DNA of 64,000 nt from Macrobrachium rosenbergii (GCF_040412425.1 NC_089794.1:16140103-16204102), one strand, 5' to 3'; counted from the stretch's first letter, positions 1 through 12,994 are shown. The notes: a model not told the origin generated them from the letters alone. Numbers and translations are program-made.

Positions 1-59
1 AATTGTTTAATCAAAATCGGTCGATAATTTTAAAGTTAAAAAATGCGACGAAGTTTTTT

Positions 60-420
60 TTGGCGCAATCGAATTTTCTGTACAAAAGCTACAGATACGA
101 TCAAGGCCACCGAAAATAGGTCTATCTTTCGGTGGTCTTGGTATAATGCCGTATGAGCCGCGGCCAATGAAACTTCAACCACGGGCCGGTGGTGGCTTAT
201 CCTACATGGTTGCCAGAAGCACGATTATGGCTAAATTTAACCTTATATAAAATAAAAACTACTGAGGTTAGAGGGCTGCAATTTGGTATGTTTGATGATT
301 GGAGGGTGGGCGATCAACATACCAATTTGCAGCCCTCTAGCCTCAGCAGTTTTTAAGAGCTTAGGGCGGACAGAAAAAGTGCAGACAGAGAAATGTGCGG
401 ACGGACAGACAAAGCCGACA
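60..420 (+). repeat. Dispersed hairpin repeat, copy 1
   Basis: This is one of three related copies (others near 18640 and 19775). The core, about 255-356, is an inverted repeat: the arm CTGAGGTTAGAGGGCTGCAA and its complement flank a short loop containing GGAGGGTGG, so either strand can fold into a stem of about 40 pairs. A conserved 5' part (from about 90) contains GGTCTATCTTTCGGTGG and CCACGGGCCGGTGGTGG. A GGCGGACAGA tract follows the hairpin. No coding potential is seen. It is a MITE-like or SINE-like unit of unknown class. Confidence 0.75.
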
Positions 421-2036
<1,616 letters not shown>

Positions 2037-2124
2037 TACTCAACCTGAGGCAGAGACTCTTCCTGGAATAGTTTCATTTTTTAAATATAAGGATTAAATA
2101 AGGGACACAATTTGTTGTTCTGTT

Positions 2125-2130
2125 TTTATT
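2125..2130 (-). terminator. Poly(A) signal of gene A
   Basis: AATAAA read on the minus strand (TTTATT on plus). It follows the conserved 3' block of gene A. The same hexamer lies in the same conserved context at 9597-9602 for gene B, which supports use as the transcript end. Confidence 0.55.
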
Positions 2131-3142
2131 CACACTTTCTCTTCCAACAAAGCATGAGAATCAACAGTCTTCTTCAAAATTCAATACAAATTTCTTTGGT
2201 GGAATTAAACACATGATATCAGTTTATGTTTGACTAGCTCTTGCAGTTTTTGCCGAAGTAAAAATTGCGAGTCTTGAAACCTAACCTAACTTTAGTTTTG
2301 ATCTGGTTGACAGTTCCAGTTCCAGTAAAGGCTCCTTTCCTACACAGAAGTCGGAATTTTGCAACTTGGCCGGTGACGTCTCCTGCAATTTCTTCTGCAG
2401 ACAATTTTTGCCTCACTGGTGTTCCCACATGAGTTTTGTTAGCAGCAAATGTTATGAAGATAACTTTCTGCAGTGCTCTGAGTTAAAATGATTGAATTTC
2501 TCGGCGCTTTTAACTCGGTGATGTGGCTAACCTCAGTTGTTTCTGCTGGAAACTTTCCACACTGAATTCACTTTTCCAGTTGGGATCAAGTTCAGTGACG
2601 ACCTTCCCTGATAGAAACCGTCCTCTTCTTCCATAGGGTTTCAAGAGTGATCATCCAATAGACTGGGACACCGCATGTGCCTTGATTTTACCCCTTCTGC
2701 TGTTGTTTAGGACCTTGAACCCCTCCTCCCGTTCCTAGATCCAGGCTTTGCTTCCGGCCGGTCAGACTCCTCGGCCAAAGTCGCATCATGGCACATATGA
2801 AAAGCCTGGTGAAGTCTTCAGCTCAACCCAGAATGGGCACAGTCAGAGGTTGTACTCAGTCATCAGGCAGAGGGTTTTTGAGGTCAAAAGCTGAACGTAG
2901 ACCTGGGCACAGTATTTGCGGGTCCAGGTGTAATCGGCCGTTTTGCAAGGGCCACTTATCCAAGGTCACATCTTGGATATTCCAGTCGAGTCCAATATAT
3001 TCGTCCGTTATACAAGGACCTGTGATGCTTCTTTGCGACCTTTGGGGAAACTCTTCAAGCAGGTTCAGATGACATCGTCAGCTTCTTCCACTGACCTGCT
3101 ACTCAAGGTCGCATCTTGAGTTTCTCTCTGCGGATCGGGAGT
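2131..3142 (-). other. Conserved 3' region of gene A (probable 3' UTR)
   Basis: This 1-kb block follows the predicted stop of gene A and matches 9603-10571 after gene B with only scattered differences, whereas the upstream introns of the two genes have diverged widely. It holds a minus-strand open frame (2234-2428, containing KTHVGTPVRQKLSAEEIA) and an antisense 94-codon frame at 2788-3072 that is also intact in copy B. A possible donor lies near 3098 (CAG then GTCAGT) and a possible acceptor near 2497 (ending AACTCAG), so further splicing of this region cannot be excluded. It may be UTR, a further coding exon, or part of a non-coding RNA. Confidence 0.45.
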
Positions 3143-4105
3143 TTAGTTTCCGTGACAACGGAACCTGATGCGTCCGTTTCGCCAAGGATCGCTGGTGCTG
3201 CGGCTGTACCAGTTACTGAATGCGTCATTCTTGAGCTCCTGTTGCTGGCTGCTGAAAAGAAAGAAGGAGAGGGAGTTTAGCTATAGGTGCCCTCATTTTC
3301 ACAAAATGCAAACTGGGAAGTAATCAGTTCATGGATGTCAGGCCGTGAGTTTTCGTTCCAGGTGAACTTTTGGTTTGATGGGTGATAACTATTGCATGTA
3401 TGGGAAGTTTTTATACATTGCAGATTTTTATGGAAGCTTTTAGTTCACTGCAGTGAATTTAGACAGTAGGGGTACATTCAGTTCACGTGTTTGTTTCTGT
3501 TCACAAATATCACTGAAAGTCATATTTATGCCAAGGAATCAGGGAAAAGTAATTGAAGAACATAAGATTTGTTAAAAACTGAATAAGCATTAGCCACCTA
3601 CACACAAGAATCAGGGAAATAAAAGAATTCAAGCAAGACAGTTACCTTGCTACGCCTGCCAAGGAAGAGCAGAGGATGGTATCTCTGCCCTTGTGGGAGA
3701 ACTCACGAGTTAAATCGAAATGGCGCCCACCAATCTTCAATTGGTAACTCGGAGCAATCCCACCCAAATGGTTGGAGTATTTGTCCTGTGGAGGCGGTCT
3801 GCTGCTGTGACTTAACGTAACATCTGCCGCTGAGGAAAATTGAATTTGTTAGTTACTGATGGTAAGTTACGCACAAATGGTTCCCTTGTAAACGTGAAGC
3901 AATTACAAATTTGAACAATAGAAATCTTTGGTTTACAGTTCTACATTACCACATGCTTCTACCAACTATAATTACAAATCAAAGTACTCTAAGCATACAG
4001 TGATAAATGTTCAACAGTATTCTTTGGTCAAAATTCTTTACCATGCAAGGTTTGTAGCACCCGATCCATCTTGCCAACGGATTCCCGACGACAGTATATC
4101 TTCAT
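3143..4105 (-). CDS. Uncharacterised spliced small-protein gene, copy A
   Basis: I do not recognise this gene. The model, read on the minus strand, has exon 1 non-coding (5051-4922, donor GTGAGT), exon 2 4127-4042 (ATG at 4105), exon 3 3829-3646 and exon 4 from 3251 to the stop at 3143. Intron phases are 1 and 2, identical to copy B. The predicted product is 118 residues, starting MKIYCRRESVGKMDRVLQ and ending in WRNGRIRFRCHGN. The best shared segment is YQLKIGGRHFDLTREFSHKG. No signal peptide, membrane segment or known domain is visible; it is basic and hydrophilic. In exon 4 a second frame (MTHSVTGTAAAP...KMRP) is open if a different acceptor AG is used. Differences from copy B are mostly amino-acid changing, so a non-coding RNA remains possible. 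Splice sites and promoter are the strongest evidence. Confidence 0.45.
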
Positions 4106-5050
4106 ATCCACACTCTTAGACTGATATCTGAAAGAAGTAAACTTTTAGGGGAAATTGGAATTACTGATGATTTTTAGGGTAAAGAGATAGTGGGATCAGA
4201 GAACATAGTATAGTATCTAGTTATGACATCTCATTCTGCTCTTGTTATTCCAGACTCCTACAAACGGAGATTGCCCTCCAAAGTGACCGTTGCTCTTAAA
4301 AAAAAAAAAAAAACATTTTGAGGACTTAGGCCACTGGATTGCCATCATTAAGGCTAGGGCTGTAGATCAAGCCTTGAAAAGGCTTTAAAAATTCAAAACA
4401 CTAGAAATTATTGCTGTTCAGAGTCAAGGGTTAGACAACCATAGGGCTAGTAGACTTCAGATCCTGAGGGTTTAAGTTCTATGGTGTAATCTTTCAAATG
4501 CTTTTAAACAGAAAAGCTTAGAATGTGTAATGTTAAGGTTGGCAGCAGGACTGTACAAATTTTAATTATTTGTCTGTTTTAAAGATGATGAGAATGTGCT
4601 GGAAAAAGCTTGAAACATATCAGGTTATGTTTCCTTTGCATTCTGAGGGCTGTAGACTTAGTGTATAAGCTTCCAAAAACTCTTAAACTGCTGGAAAAAA
4701 TCTTGTATATTTCCTGTTAAGCTATGTCACGAGGGTAAAAATTTTGGATTGAGGACTTGATATGCGAACACAAATCTTTCAAAAGCTTTAAATACACAGG
4801 AAAACGCGTTAAACACATAATTATGTCTGGTTATAATGGTGAACTGTCTGAAGATATTTGTTTGCATTTGAAGCCCAATTTTTTCAATTCACTACCATCC
4901 ACAAAGATCACTCAAACTCACTTTTGCAGAGAGGAACACAAAACTTTCTAAGGGGTCTGTGTGTCCTTGCGCGATTTTGACTAAAGTCGTCCTGTTTAGC
5001 CGATTGCCTGACGGAGAGCAGTCCGTTGTCGCTGACGACCTACGAGCTTG

Positions 5051-5082
5051 TGATAATAACTGGTGTGCTGGTGGGTTTTATA
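5051..5082 (-). promoter_or_regulatory. TATA box and initiator of gene A
   Basis: TATAAAA occupies 5076-5082 on the minus strand. A TCA initiator lies about 30 bases downstream, giving a predicted start near 5051 in the context ATCACAAGCTCGTAGG. Copy B has the same arrangement and the same ACAAGCTCGTAGGTCGTCAG start region, which argues that the start site is functional and was duplicated with the gene. Confidence 0.6.
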
Positions 5083-5352
5083 GACGCGGCCAGGGTCACT
5101 CAGTAGTCTCAACTCTCATACGTATGATACGTTTGACCGACCAAGCTAAAGTTGCCATTCGTTCAGTTTAATTTACCGCAACATATTTTGTACACCTCTT
5201 GACTATTTCCTTTATGAATATGAATCAAATATATCAAGGTGTCTTAGAAAATTACTAGCTTACGAAAAAGTGATTAGACATAAGAGGAGAGAGGATTGAA
5301 ATTCCTTTCCGTATGACGCAATCGTCTGCACGGGTTATGGGACCTCCTCAGA

Positions 5353-5375
5353 GGGACTTTTCCCGCGTGACGTCA
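5353..5375 (-). promoter_or_regulatory. CRE and kappaB-like sites upstream of gene A
   Basis: A full palindromic CRE (TGACGTCA, 5368-5375) lies about 317 bases before the predicted start. A kappaB-like GGGACTTTTCCC is next to it (5353-5364). The CRE and its flank are shared with copy B; the kappaB-like half is not fully kept there. Confidence 0.4.
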
Positions 5376-5576
5376 CTTAGCGGCCACTTTCCCTGGGTCT
5401 TCTCTTCTCTGGCAGGCAGGATCCTGCTGGCAGGAAAGGTTGGTGGTTTAAATATCGAAGAGGATATTTGTCAAATGCCTGAATATTATTAACGACTAGG
5501 AAATCTTGCCCCTTTTCCCTCGCTAGAAGCTGCCAATATTAGGCCTAAATCGAAATTGAAAGCAAAGGGGAAGGTG

Positions 5577-6153
<577 letters not shown>

Positions 6154-6455
6154 AAGTAAATATGTTATACATATATTTGTAGATTTATACATAAACATAC
6201 ATTACAAGATCTCAGATGGTCATGTAGTAAATGTGAGAAAGAGTTAGGTTATTAGGACGAATAAAAAGCAGGTAGATTGATCAGTGAATGTTTGTTTAGA
6301 TGGCGGAAGAATATAATTGGCTGATTCTTACAGCTATTTGTGAGTCAAAGTAACAGTGAGAATAAGTGTAAAGATGAGGTGAGTCACAGAATAACTGAAG
6401 TGAGGAAGGTAGAAGTGGAAGAGAACTGAAGTGTCTTTGGAAAAAAAGTATACCT

Positions 6456-6725
6456 TAGTTTAACCAGACCACTGAGCTGATTAACAGCTCTCCTAGAGAG
6501 GGCTGGCCCGAAGGATTAGATTGATTTTACGTGGCTAAGAATCAATTGGTTACCTAGCAACGGGACCTACAGCTTATTGTGCAATCCGAACCACATTATA
6601 CCGAGAAATGAACTTCTATCACCAGAAATAAATTCCCCTAATTCTTCATTGGCCGGTCGGAGACGCGAACTCGGGCCTAGCAGAGTGCTAGCCGACAACT
6701 CTACCGACTCGTCCAATGAGGAACT
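6456..6725 (-). mobile_element. tRNA-derived SINE, minus strand
   Basis: On the minus strand the element begins with a tRNA-like head: GACGAGTCGGTAGAG (A-box-like), then CGGCTAGCACTCTGC and a B-box-like GAGTTCGCGTC. A body follows (AAGCTGTAGGTCCCGTTGCT, then TCCTTCGGGCCAGCCC) and it ends GTCTGGTTAAACTAAGGTATAC. The body recurs as a headless copy at 31793-31950 in the opposite orientation, so this is a dispersed family. Confidence 0.7.
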
Positions 6726-6789
6726 AGTGTCTTTGGAAGCTCCCGTAGAGGGGTAGTACCGTCAGTGTACCTCATGCAGTGCACTGTAG

Positions 6790-7040
6790 GCGTTACTTAA
6801 GGTTCTTTGCAGAGTCCCTTCGGCCCCTAGCTGCAACCCCTTTCATTCCTTTTACTGTACCTCCGTTCATATTCTCTTTCTTCCATCTTACTTTCCACCG
6901 TCTCCTAACAGTTGATTCATAGTGCAACTGCGAGGTTTTCCTCTTGTTACACCTTTCGAACCTTTCTACTATCAATTTCGCTTTCAGCGCTGAATGACCT
7001 CATAGGTCCCAGCGCTTGGCCTTTGACTTGAATTCTATCT
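6790..7040 (+). repeat. Dispersed repeat with TTCTTTGCAG core
   Basis: It carries GGTTCTTTGCAGAGTCCCTT, CTAGCTGCAACCCCTTTCAT and, further on, TGACCTCATAGGTCCCAGCG. Diverged relatives are found on plus at 31497-31690, 33236-33440 and 44216-44330, and on minus near 25600-25830, 44000-44200, 44440-44620, 51735-51900, 57480-57620, 60360-60530 and 61020-61220. No open frame is conserved. It is probably an old SINE or LINE tail. Confidence 0.55.
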
Positions 7041-7419
7041 TCGTATCCTATCCCATCCTTGGAAACGAGGGTGGAAATAAATGAAAGACTGTTGAACCAA
7101 CTCTCCTTTATGATAGTCAAGGGTGGATGTAAAATGGAAATGTAATAAAAATTTTGAAGATGCTGAGGTGGATTATTGTTTATGCGAGCTTGTTGGTGCA
7201 CGATACGCTGCGCTGGAACCTGGTGCTGCCCGTCATGTCTCCCCTTCCCTCCCAATCCCGTACCTACCCCACCTCCACCCGGGGCGGACAAATAAGAAAG
7301 ATGCGCTCGGATTTTATTGTTATAGATACTTTTACTACATGTGGTGTAGGAGGGAATGAAACGTAAAAAATAAAAAATATGTAGATGCTTGAAAGAAGTT
7401 GTGAAACAGTTTGTGCAGG

Positions 7420-7815
7420 GGAAAAGATGTAACAGTTATTTTTTAGATGGTTTTGACATGTGGAAAGAATCGAAGGGGATAGGTCAGTGAAAGCAGCGTA
7501 CGATTCAGAAGTGTCAGGAGAAAGAAGAGGAAGATCTAGAAAGTGTTAGGTAGACAAAGTGAAAGAAGTTACTAACAAGAGCCGTGATATCCAGGAAGCA
7601 CAAGAATGTGGTGTTGGATAGAGGTAAATGATATGCTGCTGATGTGTCTTTCTGTGTGGGAGAATAAAACTGCTAACGTTATTGACATTTTTTCCACTTT
7701 AAATATTTATGTAGCAGTGACCATTGACTTTTTTTTTTATTTATGTATTTATGTAGCAGTGACCATTAGATTGCTTTCTTCCGGAGCAACCCCTGTGTGT
7801 TTGTGTGTGTGTGTA
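7420..7815 (+). mobile_element. Non-LTR retrotransposon 3' remnant
   Basis: Translation gives LRWFWHVERIEGDRSVKA followed by SEVSGERRGRSRKC, the C-terminal RWFGHVERM-type signature common in invertebrate LINEs. A non-coding tail follows with AGCAGTGACCATT and TTTCTTCCGGAGCAACCCC, then a (GT)n tract. The same tail and a dinucleotide tract end the element at 21295-22245. Frames are broken by stops; it is inactive. Confidence 0.6.
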
Positions 7816-9439
7816 TTTTTCTTCAACCTGGATCTGTCACTTCTGGCACTCCACAAGGTGGTGTTTTGGAACCTTCATTGTTTGTAGGCTTTATCATGAA
7901 CCCAATTGTTGGCCATGTAAATTAAAGTAGTGCAGTATGGGTAGGTAATATCCCAATTGTAAATTGAAGTGACCACTTGCCTTAATAGGTCTTCTACTAT
8001 TTGCTGCCTCCTTAAGACACTGTGCATTGGAAGCAGTGTACATGTTGATTCTGGATGTTTATAAATAATTAGAATTATCTTCAAGTCAGACCTTCCCTTT
8101 CACCACACTAACATAGGAAAATTTACAATTTTTGTAAAGAAAATAGTTTTAGGTGTTCAGGTTTGCCATTGGTGGGATATCATTCTCCTTTTTGAAGGCT
8201 TCATCCTCCCTGTTTGAATGAATGAATTCCTCGTTCCTTAAAGTTAAGATCAACTGCGCGTCTTAAAGCTACATCTTTTGGGATTAGTGTGTTGTATTCA
8301 CTTTTGCAGATGATCGTTATCCATAATCTTTTGTGTCAGCCTCCATATTCTTTGGAGGCTTCATAATGGTACGTTTTTCTTTCTTTTCTTCAATGATTCT
8401 CATCAACCTTTAGGCATGCATATTTTCATGTTTTATTGATTCCTTCGCCTTCATTGCTGCTTAATTTGTGTCAAAATATTACACTCTTTGCTCTGCTTTT
8501 ATCATTTAATTTTAGGCTGAGTAAAATATTTTTTGGGGTGCTCGATCCACTTGAACATGTGCTTTTGTTTAGTAAGGATAGTAATCCATTATCATTGTTA
8601 TTATTGATATACATTGCTTTCAAGTAACAGTCACTGATAGGCTGTTCACACCTGTTAATATTGGAAGATGTCAGCTGGAGAGGATAGTTCTAAAGGTCAC
8701 GTCAGTCTACAGAAATTAGTTAAACCTAAAATCATGCAACATATGATAGCAATAAGAGTCTAGCTAAATAGCTACACTTAGTGGAAAATACTGTATTAGT
8801 AGCAGAGATAATTGAAGTTTGCTTCAAGCCAGCAGCAAAACATACCATAAATACGCGTTGGACAACTTAACTCACACACGTCAGAAACAGGTTGAATATA
8901 AGTCAGTAACTTATTGGTAGACCTAGCCAGTGGTCCACAAGATTTTGTTAAGGACTCGTTCTTCTGTTATGGTCGATGACTGACTTGGTTTCAACCTGTC
9001 TGTGATATGCAATGAGTTGCCAACGTGTTTATGACATGTTTTACTGCAGTTTGGACGCGTTCTATAAAACAAGACCTGATTGGCATTTTAATTGTGGGAT
9101 TACCACTTGAGAGCAAGATTGCTGAAATGGAAAGTGAGGGAGAATATACACAACCACTCTTTTCCTTCATGATGTGAAAATGAGAAATTACTCTCTTTTG
9201 CCGAAAGTAATGTACGTACACTCCAAGTGGTAGAACTATTTTGCCATTATTCAGTTCCTAGCTCATTTTTATTTTCATTTCTGTGCTATTCAGGTTCCTG
9301 TTAGTGCATATTTGAAAGTTACGGTTACCAGTGTACATTTTAATTTTTGTTTACATATCTTTCAAAGTTTTTATATTTTAAATAATTCTGACAAATACTT
9401 ACATTTTCTAAATTATGTATAAGCTGTACTTATACATAA
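7816..9439. other. No gene seen
   Basis: AT-rich sequence with only short random open frames. No splice-consistent exon chain or named repeat was found. Confidence 0.5.
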
Positions 9440-9520
9440 GTTATTGAAGCATTGTACAGTCATTGTCACCTCTAATACATGTTATTGAAGCATTATACAG
9501 TCATTGTCACCTCTAAATAT
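9440..9520. repeat. Tandem duplication, 41-base unit
   Basis: Two adjacent copies of a unit starting GTTATTGAAGCATT and containing ACAGTCATTGTCACCTCTAA, with a few substitutions between them. Confidence 0.85.
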
Positions 9521-9596
9521 TTAGACAGACAATTCTTAGTTTCATTTATTAGTTACAAGGATCAGATAAAAGACATACATAGATGGTTGTACTGTT

Positions 9597-9602
9597 TTTA
9601 TT
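9597..9602 (-). terminator. Poly(A) signal of gene B
   Basis: AATAAA on the minus strand, in the same conserved context as the gene A signal. Confidence 0.55.
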
Positions 9603-10571
9603 CACACTTTCTCTTCTAACAAAGCATGAGAATTAAACATACGAGATGAATTTATGTTTGACTGGCTCTTGCTGTTTTTACGAAAGTAAATAATGCGAGT
9701 CTTGAAACCTAACACCTAACCTAACATCAGATTTGATCTGGTTGACAGTTCCAGTAAAGGCTCCTTTCCTACGCAGAAGTCGGAATTTTGCAGCTGAATC
9801 GGCGACGTCTCTAGCAATTTCTTCTGCAGACAATTTTTGCCTCACTGGTGTTCCCACATGAGTTTTGTTAGCAGCAGATATTATGAAGATAACTTTCTGC
9901 AGTGCTCAGAGTTAAAATGAATTAATTTCTTGGCGCTTTTAACTCGGTGGTGTGGTTAACCTCAGTTGTTTCTGCTGGAAGCTTTCTACACTGAAATCAC
10001 TTTTCCAGTTGGGATCAAGTTCAGTGACGACCTTCCCTGATAGAAACCGTCCTCTTCTTCCATAGGGTTTCAAGAGTGATCATCCAATAGACTGGGACAC
10101 CGCATGTGCCTTGATTTTACCCCTTCTGCTGTTGTTTAGGACCTTGAACCCCTCCTCCCGTTCCTAGATCCAGGCTTTGCTTCCGGCCAGTCACACTCCT
10201 CGGCCAAAGTCGCATCATGGCACATATGAAAAGCCTGGTGAAGTCTTCAGCTCAACCCAGAATGGGCACAGTCAGAGGTTGTACTCAGTCATCAGGCAGA
10301 GGGTTTTTGAGGTCAAAAGTTGAATGTAGACCTGGGCACAGTATTTGCGGGTCCAAGTGTAATCGGCCGTTTTGCAAGGGCCACTTATCCAAGGTCACAT
10401 CTTGGATATTCCAGTCGGGTCCGATGTATTCGTCCGTTATACAAGGACCTTTGATGCTTCTTTGCGACCTTTGGGGAAACTCTTCAAGCAGGTTCAGATG
10501 ACATCGTCAGCTTCTTCCACTGACCTGCTACTCAAGGTCGCATCTTGAGTTTCTCTCTGCGGATCGGGAGT
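9603..10571 (-). other. Conserved 3' region of gene B (probable 3' UTR)
   Basis: This is the counterpart of 2131-3142. It keeps the antisense 94-codon frame (10217-10501) and most of the sense frame. In that sense frame, relative to A, it lacks six bases (GGAACT) in phase but carries a small out-of-phase change around a TTAGG-rich spot near 9705-9720, so the C-terminal readings differ. Confidence 0.45.
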
Positions 10572-11696
10572 TTAGTTTCCGTGACAACGGAACCTGATGC
10601 GTCCGTTTCGCCAAGGATCGCTGGTGCTGCGGCTGTGCCAGCTACTGAATGCGTCATTCTTGAGCTCCTTCTGCTGGCTGCTGGAAAGAAAGAAGGTTGA
10701 GTTCAGTTGGAGAAGTATTCATTTTGACAAATTGTTAACAGGAAAGTATACAGTGTATGGGCCTCAAACAGTGAGCTTTCGTTCCAGGTGAACTTTTGGT
10801 TGGGTGGGAGGTAAACATTGGTTGCGGGGGAAGTTTTTGATGAATTTCAGAGTGCGTTTGGTTTAGGGAAGTTTTTCATTCACGACAATGCAAAAAGTGA
10901 GTATAGATTGAAAGAGGCTTTTGGTTTGCTAGGTTGGAGAGCAAGTTTTGCAGTAGGGGAACATTCAGTTCACTTCTTTACTTTGTTTCTGTTTATAAAT
11001 ATCACTGAAAGTCGTGTTAGGGAATTGGGGGAAAGTAATTGGGGATAATAGGATTTGTGAAAAACTGAGTAGGCATTGGTCACTGAAACACACTAAACTA
11101 GAGTACTGAAAGAGTTCGAGCATGATAATTACCTTGCTACGTCTGCCAAGGAAGAGCAGGGGATGATGCCCCTGCTCTTGTGGGAGAACTCACGAGTTTG
11201 ATCGAAATGGCGCCCACCATTCTTCAATTGGTACCTCGAAGTGAATTCAGCCAACTGATTAAGGCATTTGGAGTGACAGCGAAAGGGCTGGTCTTGCGGA
11301 GACCAACCCATGGGTTGATTTAATGTGCACTCTGCACCTGAGGAAGAGTTATTATTGTTAGTTATTGACAAGCTCACATATTATAAGGAAATGGAGGTAT
11401 AGTTGACTGTCAAGTAACACAATTAGTTTGCAGGTTTGGTTTCCTTGGAAACTTGTGAGACAACTACGGAATTCAACAACAGTTTCTTGGTTTGTAATTT
11501 TAACATTACCACAAGCTTTTACCAGATTATAGTTACAAATCATAGCATTCTGTACTTTTAATGATAGATGCATGTTTATCACTATTTCATGATTTTTACA
11601 GCAATGTGAAGAGACCTTACCCTGACAATTTTGTAGCATCAGATCCATATTTGAAACGGATTCCCGACGGCGATCTATCTTCCCATCCGCTTTCAT
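10572..11696 (-). CDS. Uncharacterised spliced small-protein gene, copy B
   Basis: This is the paralogue of copy A with the same exon structure: exon 1 non-coding (12698-12545), exon 2 11705-11621 (ATG at 11696), exon 3 11337-11133, exon 4 10680 to the stop at 10572. The product is 129 residues, starting MKADGKIDRRRESVSNMD, with RYQLKNGGRHFDQTREFSHK in the middle and the same WRNGRIRFRCHGN end. The start ATG lies ten codons before the methionine used in copy A; in A that position is altered by a one-base indel. Exon 3 carries extra residues (GAECTLNQPMGWSPQDQ...) relative to A. No known domain is recognised. Of about eleven base differences in the alignable end of exon 3, only one is silent, so the coding status is not secure. 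Confidence 0.45.
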
Positions 11697-12697
11697 GACG
11701 GATAACTGAAAGAAGAAGAAAACTTTTAGGAAAACGTGGAATTATTTGTGGTTATTTGAGGATAAAGCTGGGAATTCCCCTTCTGCTCCGGGTAGTGCAG
11801 ACTCTTGCAAACAGTCTTCCTTTTCTTTTTCTTAAATTTCCTTCTGGCTTGGGCTAGAAAAGGGCACTATGTTGCTCTTATAAATATATTATTGGAAGTT
11901 TATTCATTGTTCTAACAACTATTAAAATCTGGGATCTATAGGTATAAAGCCTTGACTTTGGAAAAACTTGAACAGAATCTTGTAGAGTCAAGATTTAGAC
12001 TTTGAGGCTTGGAGTTTTCAGTCATAAATTTAAAAATGCTTTTCAGTTTCTAAGGAAAAGTTTACAGTGCATTAAAATGAATTCAGCAGATTTGCAGGGT
12101 TGTATCCCCAAAGCTTATCCTTCAGAAGCTGTATAGATTAGATTATCTGGCGCTGCAGACTAATGATTTTGGACACTCGATTTCTAGTTGAGTCACATGA
12201 CTGAACTTTCGGATTGTGATGACTTCAGCCCCAAAGTTAAAGCTGTCACGAGCTTTGTGTTGATAAAAAAAAAAGTTATTATTCTATGTGAAGTGTAATA
12301 GTAAAGTATCAAAACTTATTCGTTCACTTTTAATCCCCAGAATGTTTTCTCGAAACCCAAGTTTTTGGGCTTCCAGTGACTGATGAAAAGCCCAAGTTTG
12401 TGTTAACCCAGAATGTTTGTTTTCTTGATGCCGAGGTATTTGCTAGCTTATTTGTCCAGCGTCAAAGCCCAAGTTTTTTTTTTTTTTTTTTTTTTATTCA
12501 CTTCAAACAAAAGTACAAAATCCACAAAGATCACTCAAACTCACTTTTGAAGAGAAACTGACGATTTCTAAAGAGTCTATCGCACTGGTGATTTGAGTTT
12601 GACCACCCAGATTTTGACAAAGATCCCCTATTTAGCCAATTGGCCGAAGCGGCGCGTAAAAACGACTTTTAGCTATCGCTGACGACCTACGAGCTTG

Positions 12698-12730
12698 TGA
12701 CGGCAGTCGGCGAGCGTAGGGGTTTTTATA
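12698..12730 (-). promoter_or_regulatory. TATA box and initiator of gene B
   Basis: TATAAAA lies at 12724-12730 on minus, with a TCA initiator about 32 bases downstream (predicted start near 12698) in the same ACAAGCTCGTAGGTCGTCAG context as gene A. Confidence 0.6.
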
Positions 12731-12986
12731 CCACGACCCATACGAATGACTGGCCTTGCTGAGTTGTCATTCACCAATTTATTCAGTATTTCTCAACGTT
12801 CATCCTACTTTAAGCCTATTTATTCCTTTAATACAAAGCTGGCACATGAGGGTTTATAAAGAAATTATTAGTGTGCGAGGAAACCGACTGCAAATAAGAG
12901 AAAATAATGATTGAAGTTCCTTCGTGACATGGTGCAATCTTGAGGGCGGGGTCGAGGCTCTCTCCTTGCGGGACTTGTAGCCGGCG

Positions 12987-12994
12987 TGACGTCA
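12987..12994 (-). promoter_or_regulatory. CRE upstream of gene B
   Basis: TGACGTCA lies about 289 bases before the predicted start, inside a GGCGTGACGTCAC block that also precedes gene A (there CGCGTGACGTCAC). Confidence 0.4.

Noticed and set aside
9700..9725. CCTAA/TTAGG-like motifs, possible telomeric repeat
   Set aside because: Only two or three units inside the gene B 3' block; far too short for a telomere-type array.
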